64,000 nucleotides of DNA from Metasolibacillus meyeri (GCF_003049505.1 NZ_PYWN01000038.1:1-64000); one strand, 5' to 3'; shown: positions 1-8,713, numbered from the stretch's first letter. Numbers and translations are program-made. Notes: generated by a model not told the origin, from the sequence alone.

Positions 1-83
1 TAAATGAAACGTTTTTCATTCACGTCTTGCTTGTTCAGTTTTCAAGGTTCATTTTCATTCGTTATTGCATCACCTCTTGGCGA
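1..83 (-). other. rRNA operon leader (16S gene lies just left of the window)
   Basis: Read on the minus strand this stretch contains a motif of the type CTTGAAAACTGAACAAG (about 23-43), which in Bacillales lies in the leader shortly before 16S rRNA (boxA-like antitermination region). Together with the promoter at 91-120 it shows that an rRNA operon reads leftward out of the window. In B. subtilis an rRNA operon also follows the gerD-kbaA-pdaB region. The 16S gene itself is not visible. Confidence 0.7.
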
Positions 84-90
84 CTCATTT

Positions 91-120
91 ATAGTATCAT
101 CTTTCATTCATGAAAGTCAA
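91..120 (-). promoter_or_regulatory. Promoter of the leftward rRNA operon
   Basis: On the minus strand a -35 element TTGACT (115-120) and a -10 element TACTAT (91-96) are separated by 18 bases. The element points left into the rRNA leader. It lies back to back with the start of the plus-strand gene at 192. Confidence 0.6.
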
Positions 121-191
121 CACCTTTTCATAACTTTTTTATAGAAAACTATTTTTCATGTTAGATCACTGTAAATAAAGGAGGTTAAAAA

Positions 192-836
192 GTGCGACGG
201 ATATTGCTATTACTAGCTTCTCTATTTTTAATTCTACTATTTTATCAAAAAGAAATTTCTACTGTTTTACCGACATTTAATGCGACAAATGAGCCTGCAA
301 TTATTTCAAAAGGACATTATGGGCAAACTTTAATGCTCGAAGTTACTTTTTCTCACGAAGGTTTTGAAACATGGCTTAAAAACCTAAAAGCGCCTTATCC
401 TATCTTGTTACTTGATAAAGCTTGGATTGAACGCTCATCTTCAATGATTGAAATAATTAAAGACAAACGTATACCAACCGCGCTCCTTGGTCACAATAGT
501 ACAGATTATACAAATAGCAAAGTTTTAGAAGAAGAAATCACCATTTATAAGAAGTATTTTGACAAAGAGCCACTTTGGTTTATGACAAGGGATTATATAT
601 TCCCTGATGATTTGCAACAAATGATATTTAATCAGCGAATCAATATGCTTATACCAACAGCCCTTTGGCACCAAGAACTTCCGCTTGAAGAAGGCATGAT
701 TATTTCTGTTCCTCTCCATGCACACTCAACAATCGACTTTGAACAGCTCACTTTATTCATGCAACAAAACCCTATTGTTTCAATAGAAGAAAATTTATTT
801 GGCTACCAAATAAAAACGAAAAAATTTCCCCAATAA
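192..836 (+). CDS. Degenerate polysaccharide deacetylase-like membrane-anchored protein (PdaB position)
   Basis: 214 residues, GTG start with a strong AAAGGAGGT ribosome site 6-7 bases upstream. Residues 5-17 form an N-terminal hydrophobic anchor. The body aligns by eye with the NodB/polysaccharide deacetylase fold: a segment like the 'pelvkeiv..gheignHgysH' strand (MIEIIKDKRIPTALLGHNS), then EEEI and a 'P.WFMTRDY' segment where active enzymes have FRPPYG. The metal-binding TFDDGP and HxxxH motifs are absent, so it is probably catalytically dead. In B. subtilis this slot next to gerD-kbaA holds pdaB (ybaN), a spore cortex deacetylase. It could be a diverged pdaB remnant or a binding protein; assignment by fold similarity only. 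Confidence 0.6.
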   Translation: MRRILLLLASLFLILLFYQKEISTVLPTFNATNEPAIISKGHYGQTLMLEVTFSHEGFETWLKNLKAPYPILLLDKAWIERSSSMIEIIKDKRIPTALLGHNSTDYTNSKVLEEEITIYKKYFDKEPLWFMTRDYIFPDDLQQMIFNQRINMLIPTALWHQELPLEEGMIISVPLHAHSTIDFEQLTLFMQQNPIVSIEENLFGYQIKTKKFPQ

Positions 837-864
837 AAAAAACGATGGTTACCCATCGTTTTTT
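835..864. terminator. Bidirectional terminator between the convergent genes
   Basis: The hairpin ACGATGG-TTAC-CCATCGT is flanked by A-runs on the left and T-runs on the right, so it can end both the 192-836 gene and kbaA. The right side overlaps the kbaA stop codon. Confidence 0.8.
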
Positions 865-1534
865 AATTTTGCGTAGCTTGTTTACGTGCTTTGCGACGCT
901 CTTCTAATTTTTTACGATCTTCCTCAGACTTAGCATTATACTTAGGTAACATTAACAATTGATATGCATTAACCGCAACTAATGGGAATAATAATAAGGC
1001 CACATATGTGTTGATATTATCTTGACGACCCATTAATGCAATAATCCATTCTAATGATGTAATTACAACCATAAAAAAGATAGAAGGAATTAATACATGT
1101 CTTTTGCCTGTCATATTCACTTTCTTAACAGCTGTTGCAATTGCACCAAATACTAAAACGAGCAGCAAACCAATATAAAATAGCCAATCTTTTGCCGTTT
1201 CTGCACCTGGTGCAAAACGGAAAATAACTAAATCAACCAGTACAACAACTATTAATAGCATTTGTACCCAATTCCATAATGTTAGTGTACGGAAAATATT
1301 CACACCGACTTGATGCAATGTTAAATAGGCAAAATAACCTGCTTGTGCAATTACGCTCATTGTAAAACCTAATAAAATCATCCAAGCAAATGCAGCAATA
1401 AACTCACCAAATTCTCCATTTACTATGTATGGCTTGAAGAAATCCCAACGTATAATAAGACTTGCAATGGCTGTTACACCACCACCTATTAACAACGACA
1501 TAAGGAAAAACTTAATCCAATTTCGTATTGTCAC
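863..1534 (-). CDS. kbaA: KinB-signalling pathway activation protein KbaA
   Basis: 223-residue integral membrane protein with about six hydrophobic segments (roughly 7-27, 45-68, 80-105, 115-133, 147-165, 173-195) and a Lys/Arg-rich C-terminal tail. Its length, topology and position next to gerD match B. subtilis KbaA, which is needed for activation of the sporulation kinase KinB and so for entry into the Spo0A phosphorelay. The start is GTG with a GGGGGA site about 10 bases upstream. It is convergent with the 192-836 gene. Confidence 0.85.
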   Translation of the reverse strand: MTIRNWIKFFLMSLLIGGGVTAIASLIIRWDFFKPYIVNGEFGEFIAAFAWMILLGFTMSVIAQAGYFAYLTLHQVGVNIFRTLTLWNWVQMLLIVVVLVDLVIFRFAPGAETAKDWLFYIGLLLVLVFGAIATAVKKVNMTGKRHVLIPSIFFMVVITSLEWIIALMGRQDNINTYVALLLFPLVAVNAYQLLMLPKYNAKSEEDRKKLEERRKARKQATQN

Positions 1535-1813
1535 GACATAATGTCCCCCATTTTATATTCTCCATTCTCATTTTAACAATGACAACTAAAAAAAGCTAAT
1601 ACGCAAATAAATACGATACATATTATTCGTAAAAATGTGAACAATAAATGAAAGAGCTTTAGGATTGATTACATGGCACAAAGCCATTTTACTCTCACAA
1701 ACAACCTCTACTGCAGGTCGATTTTGATTTAGATGGTATTGAAATAAATTTTTTCTCAGCACCTACGATAATGGGATTATTATACTGAACTAAAATGAAA
1801 GGACGGATAAATA

Positions 1814-2416
1814 ATGTATCGAATCGGAATTATTATTTTTTCTTTACTCCTGCTCACTGGATGTACTGAATCGAAAACAGCGACAATGTCATATGATGAA
1901 GTGAAAAAAATTATGGTTGATTCCATTCAAACAGAGGATGGAAAAAAAGCCATTCGCCAAGTGCTAGAAGATCCAAAATTTCGCGAGCTACTCATACTGG
2001 ATAGTGACGAAGTAAAGCAAGCTACAGAAAAAACTTTATTATCTAAAGAAGCAGAGGATTTTTGGAAAAAGACATTTCAAGACCCGAAATTTAAAGAGGC
2101 GTTAGCGAAAAGCATGCAGGAGCAGCAGGAGGCCATTATGAAAGGGTTAATGAAGGACGCATCTTATCAAGAGGATTTACAGTCATTTTTTGGACAAGCT
2201 GATATGCAAAAGCAGCTTGAATCGATTTTAAAAAGCGCTCCACTACGCAAGCAAATGGAACAAATTGTAATGGACACAATTGAAAACCCGCTTCTACAAG
2301 CAAAATGGCAGCAATTAATTATTCAAAATGGTGGAGGGGGCAGCTCAGAGGAATCTGGGTCTGATTCCGAAAATCAAAAAGACGGTAGCCAAAAAGAAGA
2401 TGAGGAAAAGAAGTAA
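1814..2416 (+). CDS. gerD: Spore germination lipoprotein GerD
   Basis: 200 residues with a lipoprotein signal peptide; the lipobox LLTGC places the lipidated Cys at residue 17. The mature part is helical and charged (residues 25-165, with repeated 'edpkFrel/ FqdpkFkeal' units), and a Gly/Ser/Glu-rich hydrophilic tail ends in poly-Lys/Glu. This is the layout of GerD, an inner-membrane spore lipoprotein that clusters GerA-type nutrient receptors (germinosome). Start ATG after AAAGGACGG. Transcribed opposite to salA and kbaA. Forespore sigma-G control is known for the family, but I could not pick a convincing sigma-G promoter here. Confidence 0.9.
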   Translation: MYRIGIIIFSLLLLTGCTESKTATMSYDEVKKIMVDSIQTEDGKKAIRQVLEDPKFRELLILDSDEVKQATEKTLLSKEAEDFWKKTFQDPKFKEALAKSMQEQQEAIMKGLMKDASYQEDLQSFFGQADMQKQLESILKSAPLRKQMEQIVMDTIENPLLQAKWQQLIIQNGGGGSSEESGSDSENQKDGSQKEDEEKK

Positions 2417-2451
2417 TAATTTTGAATCGCATTGGATTTAAAAAGAACAAT

Positions 2452-2494
2452 AGCTGTATGGAAAGTAGCACGTCCACCCGCTTTCCATACAGCT
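2452..2494. terminator. Terminator between gerD and salA (convergent)
   Basis: A 14-bp perfect stem (AGCTGTATGGAAAG with CTTTCCATACAGCT) is followed on the plus strand by a T-rich tail. It sits between the convergent stops of gerD and salA. Confidence 0.85.
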
Positions 2495-2500
2495 TCATTT

Positions 2501-3553
2501 TTATTTCTTTAATTTCTCTACAATTTGACGAGCAATTTCTAAATAGATCTGCCCTGTCGGATGGCTCTCTGCATAAATAGACGGGGCGAAATCATCCTCT
2601 GTCCAGTCAGGCTGTCCTAGTGGAATTTGGCCCAGTAACTCTGTACGTAGCTCATCAGCTAATTTAGGACCGCCGCCGCGACCAAAGACATACTCTCTCT
2701 CACCTGATTTTGATTCATACCATGCCATATTTTCAATAACACCTAAAATATCATGATTCGTTTGAAGTGCCATTGCACCTGCTCTTGCTGCTACGAACGC
2801 TGCCGTTGGATGCGGTGTCGTAACAACGATTTCTTTTGAAGTTGGTAACATTTGGTGAATGTCTAACGCTACATCTCCTGTACCTGGTGGTAAATCTAAT
2901 AATAAGTAATCGATATCTCCCCACTCTACATCACGGAAAAATTGATCTAATACTTTACCAAGCATTGGGCCACGCCATACGATTGGTGCATTATTTTCAA
3001 CGAAGAAGCCCATTGAAATCACCTTTACGCCTCTGCGCTCTACAGGATAAATGCGATTATCCTTCACAACAGGCATTTCACCTATGCCCATCATATCCGG
3101 CACACTAAAGCCATAAATATCAGCATCGATTAGCCCAACTTTTTTTCCAAGGCGTGTTAGTGCTACAGCCATATTTACCGATACTGTCGATTTACCTACG
3201 CCACCTTTACCTGAGGCAATGGAAATAAATTGTACAGTTGATAATGGCGATAAAATATCTTGCGCCTGTGATTCTGTTGCTTGCCCACGAAATGCTTCTA
3301 AAGCCTCTGCAGCTAGCTCCTCGAATCGAATGCCTACAGACTGTGCACCATTTTCCTTTAACACTTCCACAACTTTCATTTGAAGCGTCATTTGTTCTGG
3401 TGTATTTGTTTTCGCAATGGCGATTTTCACACTCACATGTCCTTTTTCTTCTTTAATGCTAACATTTATAATACCGTTTGTTTCCGCTAATGTTTTATGT
3501 AAAAAAGGATCTTGTAGTTGTCCCAACAGTTCTCTGACTTGTTGTTCGTTCAT
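2501..3553 (-). CDS. salA: Mrp/NBP35-family ATP-binding protein SalA
   Basis: 350 residues. An N-terminal DUF59/MIP18-like domain (about 5-80) is followed by a ParA/MinD-type ATPase domain with the deviant P-loop GKGGVGKS at 115-122 and the DADIYG and DLPPGTGD motifs. The C-terminal CxxC of Fe-S carrier Mrp proteins is absent, as in B. subtilis SalA (ybaL), a regulator that relieves ScoC repression of exoprotease genes. Position between gerD and cwlD is the same as in B. subtilis. Iron-sulfur carrier activity is therefore doubtful; the ATPase fold is certain. Confidence 0.9.
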   Translation of the reverse strand: MNEQQVRELLGQLQDPFLHKTLAETNGIINVSIKEEKGHVSVKIAIAKTNTPEQMTLQMKVVEVLKENGAQSVGIRFEELAAEALEAFRGQATESQAQDILSPLSTVQFISIASGKGGVGKSTVSVNMAVALTRLGKKVGLIDADIYGFSVPDMMGIGEMPVVKDNRIYPVERRGVKVISMGFFVENNAPIVWRGPMLGKVLDQFFRDVEWGDIDYLLLDLPPGTGDVALDIHQMLPTSKEIVVTTPHPTAAFVAARAGAMALQTNHDILGVIENMAWYESKSGEREYVFGRGGGPKLADELRTELLGQIPLGQPDWTEDDFAPSIYAESHPTGQIYLEIARQIVEKLKK

Positions 3554-3619
3554 TTCCTAAAACACTCCTCTATTTTTATATCCACTTAGTAGTATAGCAT
3601 ACCTATCATTGTAATATAG

Positions 3620-4333
3620 CTATTGGAGTTCCATGAAATAATAGTTCTCAATGCCGCGCGCAATAGCCAAAGCCATCTTTTCTTGATAGCCCTCATCTGC
3701 CAATAACGCTCGCTCTTCATCATTGCTTAAAAAACCTGTCTCCACTAACACCGCTGGTACTTGCACTTTTTTTAATAAATAAACTTCCTTAATCGACAAT
3801 GCTTCACGGTCTGTATTTTGTAGATGTTCTCGAATCGAATCTTGAATGGTTTTGGCTAACAGTTCGCCTCGCGCATCGCCTTCTTTGTGATAAAACACTT
3901 GTGCTCCACGCCATTTGCTATTTGGAATGGCATTCGCATGAATCGTAATGAACAAATCAGGGTTATGCTTTTGAACAAGTGATTCGCGTAAAAAAATATC
4001 TTGTTTTTTACGTTCACGCAATGTTGGAAATTGCTCATTTGGTGCATGCTCTGCTAATACATCCTCTGTTGTCGTACGAGTCATAATGACTTCAGCACCC
4101 AATCGCTTTAACTGGCGAGCCACTTTTTCAGTAATTGCAAGCGTAATATCTTTTTCAATTACATCTCCTTTAGAAGCACCCCCATCAATGCCACCGTGCC
4201 CTGCATCCAACACGATTTTCACCCCACCTAATGGCTCAGGCAAGAAAAAGCGTTTATCGGAGGCACTTGTTTCATAAACAACAATCATCATACAACTAAA
4301 CATAATTACAATTAGCGCTAACCAACGCTTCAT
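3620..4333 (-). CDS. cwlD: N-acetylmuramoyl-L-alanine amidase CwlD (spore cortex muramic lactam)
   Basis: 237 residues from the ATG at 4333 (AAAGGTGG seven bases upstream); this equals the B. subtilis length. An upstream in-frame GTG is too close to the ribosome site. Signal anchor at residues 5-21, then a zinc Amidase_3 domain: the ligands and catalytic Glu appear as DAGHGG (His46), Glu60, THIHAN-like ITIHAN (His132) and VETGFLS (Glu198). CwlD strips peptide from muramic acid in the forespore so that PdaA can form muramic-delta-lactam, needed for cortex lysis during germination. Lies just downstream of the alarmone synthetase gene, from which a terminator separates it. Confidence 0.95.
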   Translation of the reverse strand: MKRWLALIVIMFSCMMIVVYETSASDKRFFLPEPLGGVKIVLDAGHGGIDGGASKGDVIEKDITLAITEKVARQLKRLGAEVIMTRTTTEDVLAEHAPNEQFPTLRERKKQDIFLRESLVQKHNPDLFITIHANAIPNSKWRGAQVFYHKEGDARGELLAKTIQDSIREHLQNTDREALSIKEVYLLKKVQVPAVLVETGFLSNDEERALLADEGYQEKMALAIARGIENYYFMELQ

Positions 4334-4387
4334 ATGCACACCACCTTTGACTTACTATACGCAAAAGTGGACGTGCGTATGCAAAAA

Positions 4388-4416
4388 GCTGTCTGGAAAG
4401 TGCTTTTCCAAACAGC
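4388..4416 (-). terminator. Terminator of the alarmone synthetase gene
   Basis: The stem GCTGTCTGGAAA/TTTCCAAACAGC (one mismatch) is followed on the minus strand by TTTTTGC. It sits 15 bases after the stop of the 4431-5171 gene. Confidence 0.75.
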
Positions 4417-4430
4417 CTTTAAGGTTCTCA

Positions 4431-5171
4431 TTACTTCTCTTCTATGTCATTGCTCACCATTTCAAGCAGCTTCCTCGGGATATTAAAATGATTTTTTTCA
4501 AGGTGAAGCTCCATCATCTTATCTTCATCATGTGATTTTAACTCTCGCACCTCTTGATGCAGCGCCTCCATCTTTCTATCTAATTCACTAGCAGCTAAAG
4601 CAGCTTCTTTTAATTCCACCGTTAGCCTTTCTGGAACAGCATTGTCGTATTTATAGTAAATTTTATGCTCCAAGCTTGCCCAAAAATCCATTGCAATCGT
4701 TCGAATTTGAATTTCAACATACACTTTCTCTACTCGATCCGACATAAACACCGGTACTTTCACAATTAAATGCAGGCTTTGATAGCCATTTTTTTTCGGA
4801 TTTTCGATATAGTCCTTACATTCCACTAGTTCAATATCTTGTTGATTGCACAGCATTTCCTTAATACGATAAATATCTGACCTAAATGAACATGTAATAC
4901 GAATACCTGCAATATCCCGCATACTCTCTTTAATCGCTGGTAAGGATGGCTCCATATTTTTTCTCACGATTTTTCCTAAAATACTTTCAGGCGACTTTAG
5001 ACGTGAGGAAGTATGCTCGATTGGATTATAATCGTGAATCATTTGAAATTCTTCTTTTAAAATACCAATTTTCGTGTTCATTTCGTCTAATCCAAATTTA
5101 TAAATGAGCATAAATTTTTTCAGTTCATCTGCCATTGCTTTTAGTTTGTTTAATTGGATATTTGTATTCAT
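4431..5171 (-). CDS. Small alarmone synthetase (RelA/SpoT-domain GTP pyrophosphokinase, RelP/YwaC-like)
   Basis: 246 residues with a single (p)ppGpp synthetase domain: MRDIAGIR (84-91), NPKKNGYQSLH (124-134) for pyrophosphate transfer and GTP binding, and EIQIRT (153-158) followed by MDFWASLEHKIYYKY. There is no HD hydrolase, TGS or ACT domain, so it is a stand-alone synthetase making (p)ppGpp/pGpp. The 'VFMSD' and DFWASLEHK segments look nearer to RelP (YwaC) than to RelQ (YjbM); that subfamily call is from memory. About 35 residues longer than usual because of a charged C-terminal helix. In B. subtilis this slot upstream of cwlD holds ybaJ/ybaK, which are missing. Confidence 0.85.
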   Translation of the reverse strand: MNTNIQLNKLKAMADELKKFMLIYKFGLDEMNTKIGILKEEFQMIHDYNPIEHTSSRLKSPESILGKIVRKNMEPSLPAIKESMRDIAGIRITCSFRSDIYRIKEMLCNQQDIELVECKDYIENPKKNGYQSLHLIVKVPVFMSDRVEKVYVEIQIRTIAMDFWASLEHKIYYKYDNAVPERLTVELKEAALAASELDRKMEALHQEVRELKSHDEDKMMELHLEKNHFNIPRKLLEMVSNDIEEK

Positions 5172-5356
5172 CGTTTCACCTTCTACTCCGTAATCTCATC
5201 TATTATTTATTTTACTAGATGCTTGGTGAAATAAGCGAATGAAAAATACCATGCATTGTCATTGCCATCAGCTTAAATGCTGTAGTGCTGCTCATGCATG
5301 TGCTTGTAGTTTTTGCTCAATCATGTTATCGCCTCTTTCTGTAAATATATGACGAT
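5172..5356. other. Spacer with no recognisable gene
   Basis: Only two very short minus-strand reading frames are present (about 10 codons after an AGAGGCG site, and a 26-codon frame starting beside it). Several TGCATG-type small palindromes occur. I see no family resemblance. Confidence 0.4.
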
Positions 5357-5905
5357 TTATTTATCATGATTGCCTCCTTTGTTAAACATCATTTCATTGT
5401 ATTCGTTCGATTGCCCTTTTGGGATGCTTAAACTTTCCCATTCATCCTTTTTTATCTGCTTGCCAATAAAAAGAATTTGTCCTACATGCATCGCATAGTG
5501 AGCAACCTGTCTTTCAATTGCTTCAACTGCCATGTGCGCTTCCCCACGAATATATACCGTTGATTGAAGTTGCTCTGCAGAAAGTTTCTCAAGGGCTTGA
5601 AATAAAGCACACCACCCTTTTTCCCAAATCGCTAATAGCTCCTCCTTCGTAGTCATTGTATTCATAAACTCTTCCTCTCGATTTCGAGAAGATTTTTCAC
5701 CATCGCTCGTCAAAAAATCAGTCCATCTCGAAATCATATTTCCACTCATATGTCGAATAATTATGGATATACTGTTGGATGACTCATGAATCGCCCAATG
5801 TAGCTCTTCTTCAGATAATCTAGCAATCGTCTTATCCCCTAAATCCTTTAAACCTTTAAATCGCTCATGAATAACTGTTAAATAAACTTTACCAAATTCC
5901 AACAT
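5357..5905 (-). CDS. DinB-superfamily (DUF1572-type) putative metal-dependent protein
   Basis: 182 residues from the ATG at 5905, chosen because AGAGGGAGTG lies a few bases upstream; the 13 codons before it have no ribosome site. Four-helix-bundle DinB/YfiT-like sequence with His residues spaced as in the family's metal triad: His in SIIIRHMSGN (about 48), and HYAMH near residues 135-139. DinB-type proteins include bacillithiol-S-transferases and thiol-dependent hydrolases, but this subgroup (DUF1572) has no firm function. Monocistronic; between the alarmone synthetase and a repeat-bearing spacer. Confidence 0.75.
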   Translation of the reverse strand: MLEFGKVYLTVIHERFKGLKDLGDKTIARLSEEELHWAIHESSNSISIIIRHMSGNMISRWTDFLTSDGEKSSRNREEEFMNTMTTKEELLAIWEKGWCALFQALEKLSAEQLQSTVYIRGEAHMAVEAIERQVAHYAMHVGQILFIGKQIKKDEWESLSIPKGQSNEYNEMMFNKGGNHDK

Positions 5906-5944
5906 TATCACTCCCTCTGATTCTATTCCTTTTCTGGCATTCAT

Positions 5945-6115
5945 CCCGCCACTTATGGAAGTTGGGGGCTTCTGTATCTGTCACTCCGTTGCTGCCGCTT
6001 CGCTTTCGCACAGAAAACATTTGCTTCCGATACAAAAAGAATTTGCCACTGACGTTACACTTTCGCGACAGGAGAAGATTTGCTGAATCAAGTTAAATCT
6101 ATATTCAGAATAAAA
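5945..6115 (+). repeat. Dispersed intergenic repeat, copy 1 (module D)
   Basis: The strings CTTCTGTATCTG, CCGCTTCGCTTTCG, AAAACATTTGCT and GCTGAATCAAGTTAAA recur in the same order and orientation at 42620-42676 (copy 3). This copy carries an internal 15-20 base insertion after CTTCTGTATCTG. The rest of the 5906-6241 spacer holds no gene. Confidence 0.6.
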
Positions 6116-6211
6116 CAAAAAGATTGTTTTGAATAGCTAGATAAAAAGATAGAGAACCTTTTACCAGAGGAAATATGTCCGTTTTAGCTGACAAATGGAT
6201 TCATAAAAATA

Positions 6212-6236
6212 GGCTACCGAGTCTTCCCCGATAGCC
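6212..6236 (-). terminator. Terminator of the thiamine-salvage operon
   Basis: On the minus strand a GGCTATCGG...TAGCC hairpin is followed by TATTTTTATG, directly after the stop of the ABC ATPase gene. Confidence 0.65.
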
Positions 6237-6241
6237 ACTTC

Positions 6242-6970
6242 CTACTCTTTAAGCGCTTCAACAATTTTTCGCTTCCATTGCAAAAATTCTTCACTCAAAT
6301 ATAATTGCTCGTCACGTGGTCGCTTAAAGGGCACTTTAATTGATGCTTTTACAGTCGCTGGATTTGTAGATAGTAGAATGACATGGTCCGATAAGAAAAG
6401 AGCTTCTTCAATATCGTGCGTGATAAATAAAATGGATTTATCATACGCCTCCCATGTCTTCAGTAACCATTGCTGCATTTCCTTTTTCGTAAAAGAATCG
6501 AGCGCAGAAAATGGTTCATCTAAACAGATGAGTGACTGCGGACTAAGTAACGCTCGAACAAATGCTACTCGTTGCTTCATTCCACCAGATAATTGATTCG
6601 GGTAAGCATGAATCATCTCTCCTAAATTAGCTTTTTGCAATAATTCAATTGCCTTTGTTTCATCCGCTTTTCCTGCTAATTCACTGCCGAGCATCGCATT
6701 TTGTAAAACCGTTCTCCAAGGAAAAAGTGAAGGATTTTGGGGCATATAGCTCAGATGACCATTTTCATTCGTAATATCCCAATCATTTAATCGTATTTTT
6801 CCTTGCTCCGGCTTTAAAATTCCGCCGATGAGATGGAACAATGTGCTTTTCCCACTACCTGAAGGTCCTAGTATAGAAACAAACTCCCCATTCTCGATTG
6901 TAAAAGAAATATTAGAAAGAATCTTCTTCTTTCCAAACGAATGATGAAGCTGCTCGATCTGTAAAGTCAT
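6242..6970 (-). CDS. thiZ: Thiamine-precursor ABC transporter ATP-binding protein ThiZ
   Basis: 242 residues, SsuB/TauB-like nucleotide-binding protein: Walker A GPSGSGKST (35-43), signature LSGGMKQR, Walker B LICLDEPFSALD and the switch His in FITHD. It couples ATP hydrolysis to uptake through the permease ThiX. It overlaps the thiX stop by four bases (ATGA), indicating translational coupling. With ThiX, ThiY and TenA under a TPP riboswitch, the substrate is most likely the formylaminopyrimidine product of thiamine breakdown, as shown for Bacillus halodurans; for this genome that is inference. Confidence 0.88.
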   Translation of the reverse strand: MTLQIEQLHHSFGKKKILSNISFTIENGEFVSILGPSGSGKSTLFHLIGGILKPEQGKIRLNDWDITNENGHLSYMPQNPSLFPWRTVLQNAMLGSELAGKADETKAIELLQKANLGEMIHAYPNQLSGGMKQRVAFVRALLSPQSLICLDEPFSALDSFTKKEMQQWLLKTWEAYDKSILFITHDIEEALFLSDHVILLSTNPATVKASIKVPFKRPRDEQLYLSEEFLQWKRKIVEALKE

Positions 6971-7725
6971 TGTATCCCCTCATTTCGTTGCCAGCGTGTA
7001 AACCATTTTTCAAGCGCTAAAAATAGAGCGAAAAAGATTAAGCTTAAAATAATTGTAATGACAATCGCAACGAAAACGCGCGGTGTTCGATAGGAAGACG
7101 CTGCTAATGTCATAAATACGCCGATGCCTTTTTGTGCACCTAGCCACTCCGCTACAACAGCTGTCATCACGCTATATGTTGCTGCAATTTTTATGCCAGA
7201 GAAAATACTCGGAATCGCATTAGGTAATTGCAACTTAAAAAAAGTTTGTTTTCTCGTTGCACCCATCATTTGCATATAATGCATATACTCACGATTTGTT
7301 TGGCTAAATCCATCAAGCGTCGCAATCGCTATTGGGAAAAAGGCTGTCGTTGCAATAATTAAGTATTTTGGGAAATCCCCTAAGCCAAACCAAATCATTA
7401 AAAGCGGTGCTAATACAATGGTCGGGATATTTTGAGAAATAACGAGAAACGGCATAACGATTTCCCGCGCAGTCGAAAAAATATGTAGCATTGTCGCAAC
7501 GATAATACCTAGCACGATAGCTGAGGTGAAACCAACTAATACAAGCTTTATCGTCGCCAGTATATGTGGTAAAAAGGCTGGGAAAACAACAAACATTTCC
7601 TTTGCAATAATAGAAGGCGCAGGTAGTACCCATATTTCAATTTGAAATAACTTCGTTGCCATTTCCCACAGAACCATTGCGAGAAGAAGAACAAGCGCAG
7701 GCTTCCATATATTTTTTATTTTCAT
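6967..7725 (-). CDS. thiX: Thiamine-precursor ABC transporter permease ThiX
   Basis: 252 residues with about six membrane segments and a binding-protein-dependent transport motif (EAA loop) around residues 153-185, MQMMGATRKQTFFKLQLP, which docks on the ATPase. It resembles SsuC/TauC-type permeases used with NMT1/THI5-like binding proteins. It starts 10 bases after the thiY stop and overlaps thiZ by four bases. Confidence 0.88.
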   Translation of the reverse strand: MKIKNIWKPALVLLLAMVLWEMATKLFQIEIWVLPAPSIIAKEMFVVFPAFLPHILATIKLVLVGFTSAIVLGIIVATMLHIFSTAREIVMPFLVISQNIPTIVLAPLLMIWFGLGDFPKYLIIATTAFFPIAIATLDGFSQTNREYMHYMQMMGATRKQTFFKLQLPNAIPSIFSGIKIAATYSVMTAVVAEWLGAQKGIGVFMTLAASSYRTPRVFVAIVITIILSLIFFALFLALEKWFTRWQRNEGIQ

Positions 7726-7735
7726 AACTACTTCC

Positions 7736-8713
7736 TCACTTCATTGCATTTGCGATAAATTCATTTGTAAATGCTTGTTGAATTTCTACTTCATCAATAA
7801 TCTGATGCTTAATCATGAAGTTCGCAAAGTTCTCCCAACGACTTGCTTCTTGAACACCCCAAGCGGTTGCTCCTTCTTTATAACGAGGTGATAGCCATTC
7901 TTGACTGCGCTTCACAAGCTCAGGACTCAAGTCAGGCTCTGCTGCAATTAAAATAGCGGCTGCTTCTTGTGGATTGTTAATCGCAAATTCATAGCCTTTA
8001 AATACAGCATTAACGAATGCTTGTACCGTTTCAGGGTTTTTGTCAATCATTTCATCGTTCGTAATAATAAGCGGTGAGTAGGTGTTTAGCTCTGGTGCAA
8101 AATCAGTCGTTTTAATAAAATTCATATCCGTACCACGAATTTCACCTTCAATGCCTGTCCATGCATAAAAAATACTGACAAAATCAATATCTCGACCCAT
8201 TGCCACAAAATAATCTGTATTGCCAACCTGCACCATATCTATTTTTGAGGCATCTCCTCCCTCTTTGTTCATAATTGCTTGTAGAGAGGCTTTTTCTAAT
8301 TCTGAACCATGCGCACCATATATGCGCCCTTCAAAGTCCTTCGGTGTTTCAATCCCTTTTGCTTTTGGTGTGTAGTAGCCACCAGTGTGTGTCTGGATAA
8401 TTGCAGCGATTGAAACAATTGGGATACCTTCTGAACGCGCTTGTGTTACTTGATTTTGAAAGCTAATGCCAAATTCTCCTTTTCCCGAGCCTACAATTTG
8501 CTCAGCGCGCACCTCACCAGGCAACATAATTTCAACATCTAAACCTTCCTCTTCAAAAAAGCCTTTTTCTTTTGCTACATAAATCCCTGTATGATTCGTA
8601 TTGGGTGTCCAATCTAAGAAGAGCTGAACTTTTTCGTTACCTTCTCCCGTCTGACAGCCAGCTAAAAGAAAGGCTAACGTGAAAACTAACAAATATTTTA
8701 CGATCGCTTTCAT
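7736..8713 (-). CDS. thiY: Pyrimidine-precursor binding lipoprotein ThiY (NMT1/THI5-like)
   Basis: 325 residues. Lipoprotein signal with lipobox LLAGC (lipidated Cys at about residue 20), then an NMT1/THI5-like periplasmic-type binding fold beginning FLDWTPNTNHTGIYVAKEKG with the later SGKGEFGISFQNQ segment. In this family the protein binds N-formyl-4-amino-5-aminomethyl-2-methylpyrimidine or HMP. Ligand identity here is inferred from the tenA neighbour and the TPP riboswitch. Seventeen bases separate it from the upstream tenA. Confidence 0.88.
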   Translation of the reverse strand: MKAIVKYLLVFTLAFLLAGCQTGEGNEKVQLFLDWTPNTNHTGIYVAKEKGFFEEEGLDVEIMLPGEVRAEQIVGSGKGEFGISFQNQVTQARSEGIPIVSIAAIIQTHTGGYYTPKAKGIETPKDFEGRIYGAHGSELEKASLQAIMNKEGGDASKIDMVQVGNTDYFVAMGRDIDFVSIFYAWTGIEGEIRGTDMNFIKTTDFAPELNTYSPLIITNDEMIDKNPETVQAFVNAVFKGYEFAINNPQEAAAILIAAEPDLSPELVKRSQEWLSPRYKEGATAWGVQEASRWENFANFMIKHQIIDEVEIQQAFTNEFIANAMK

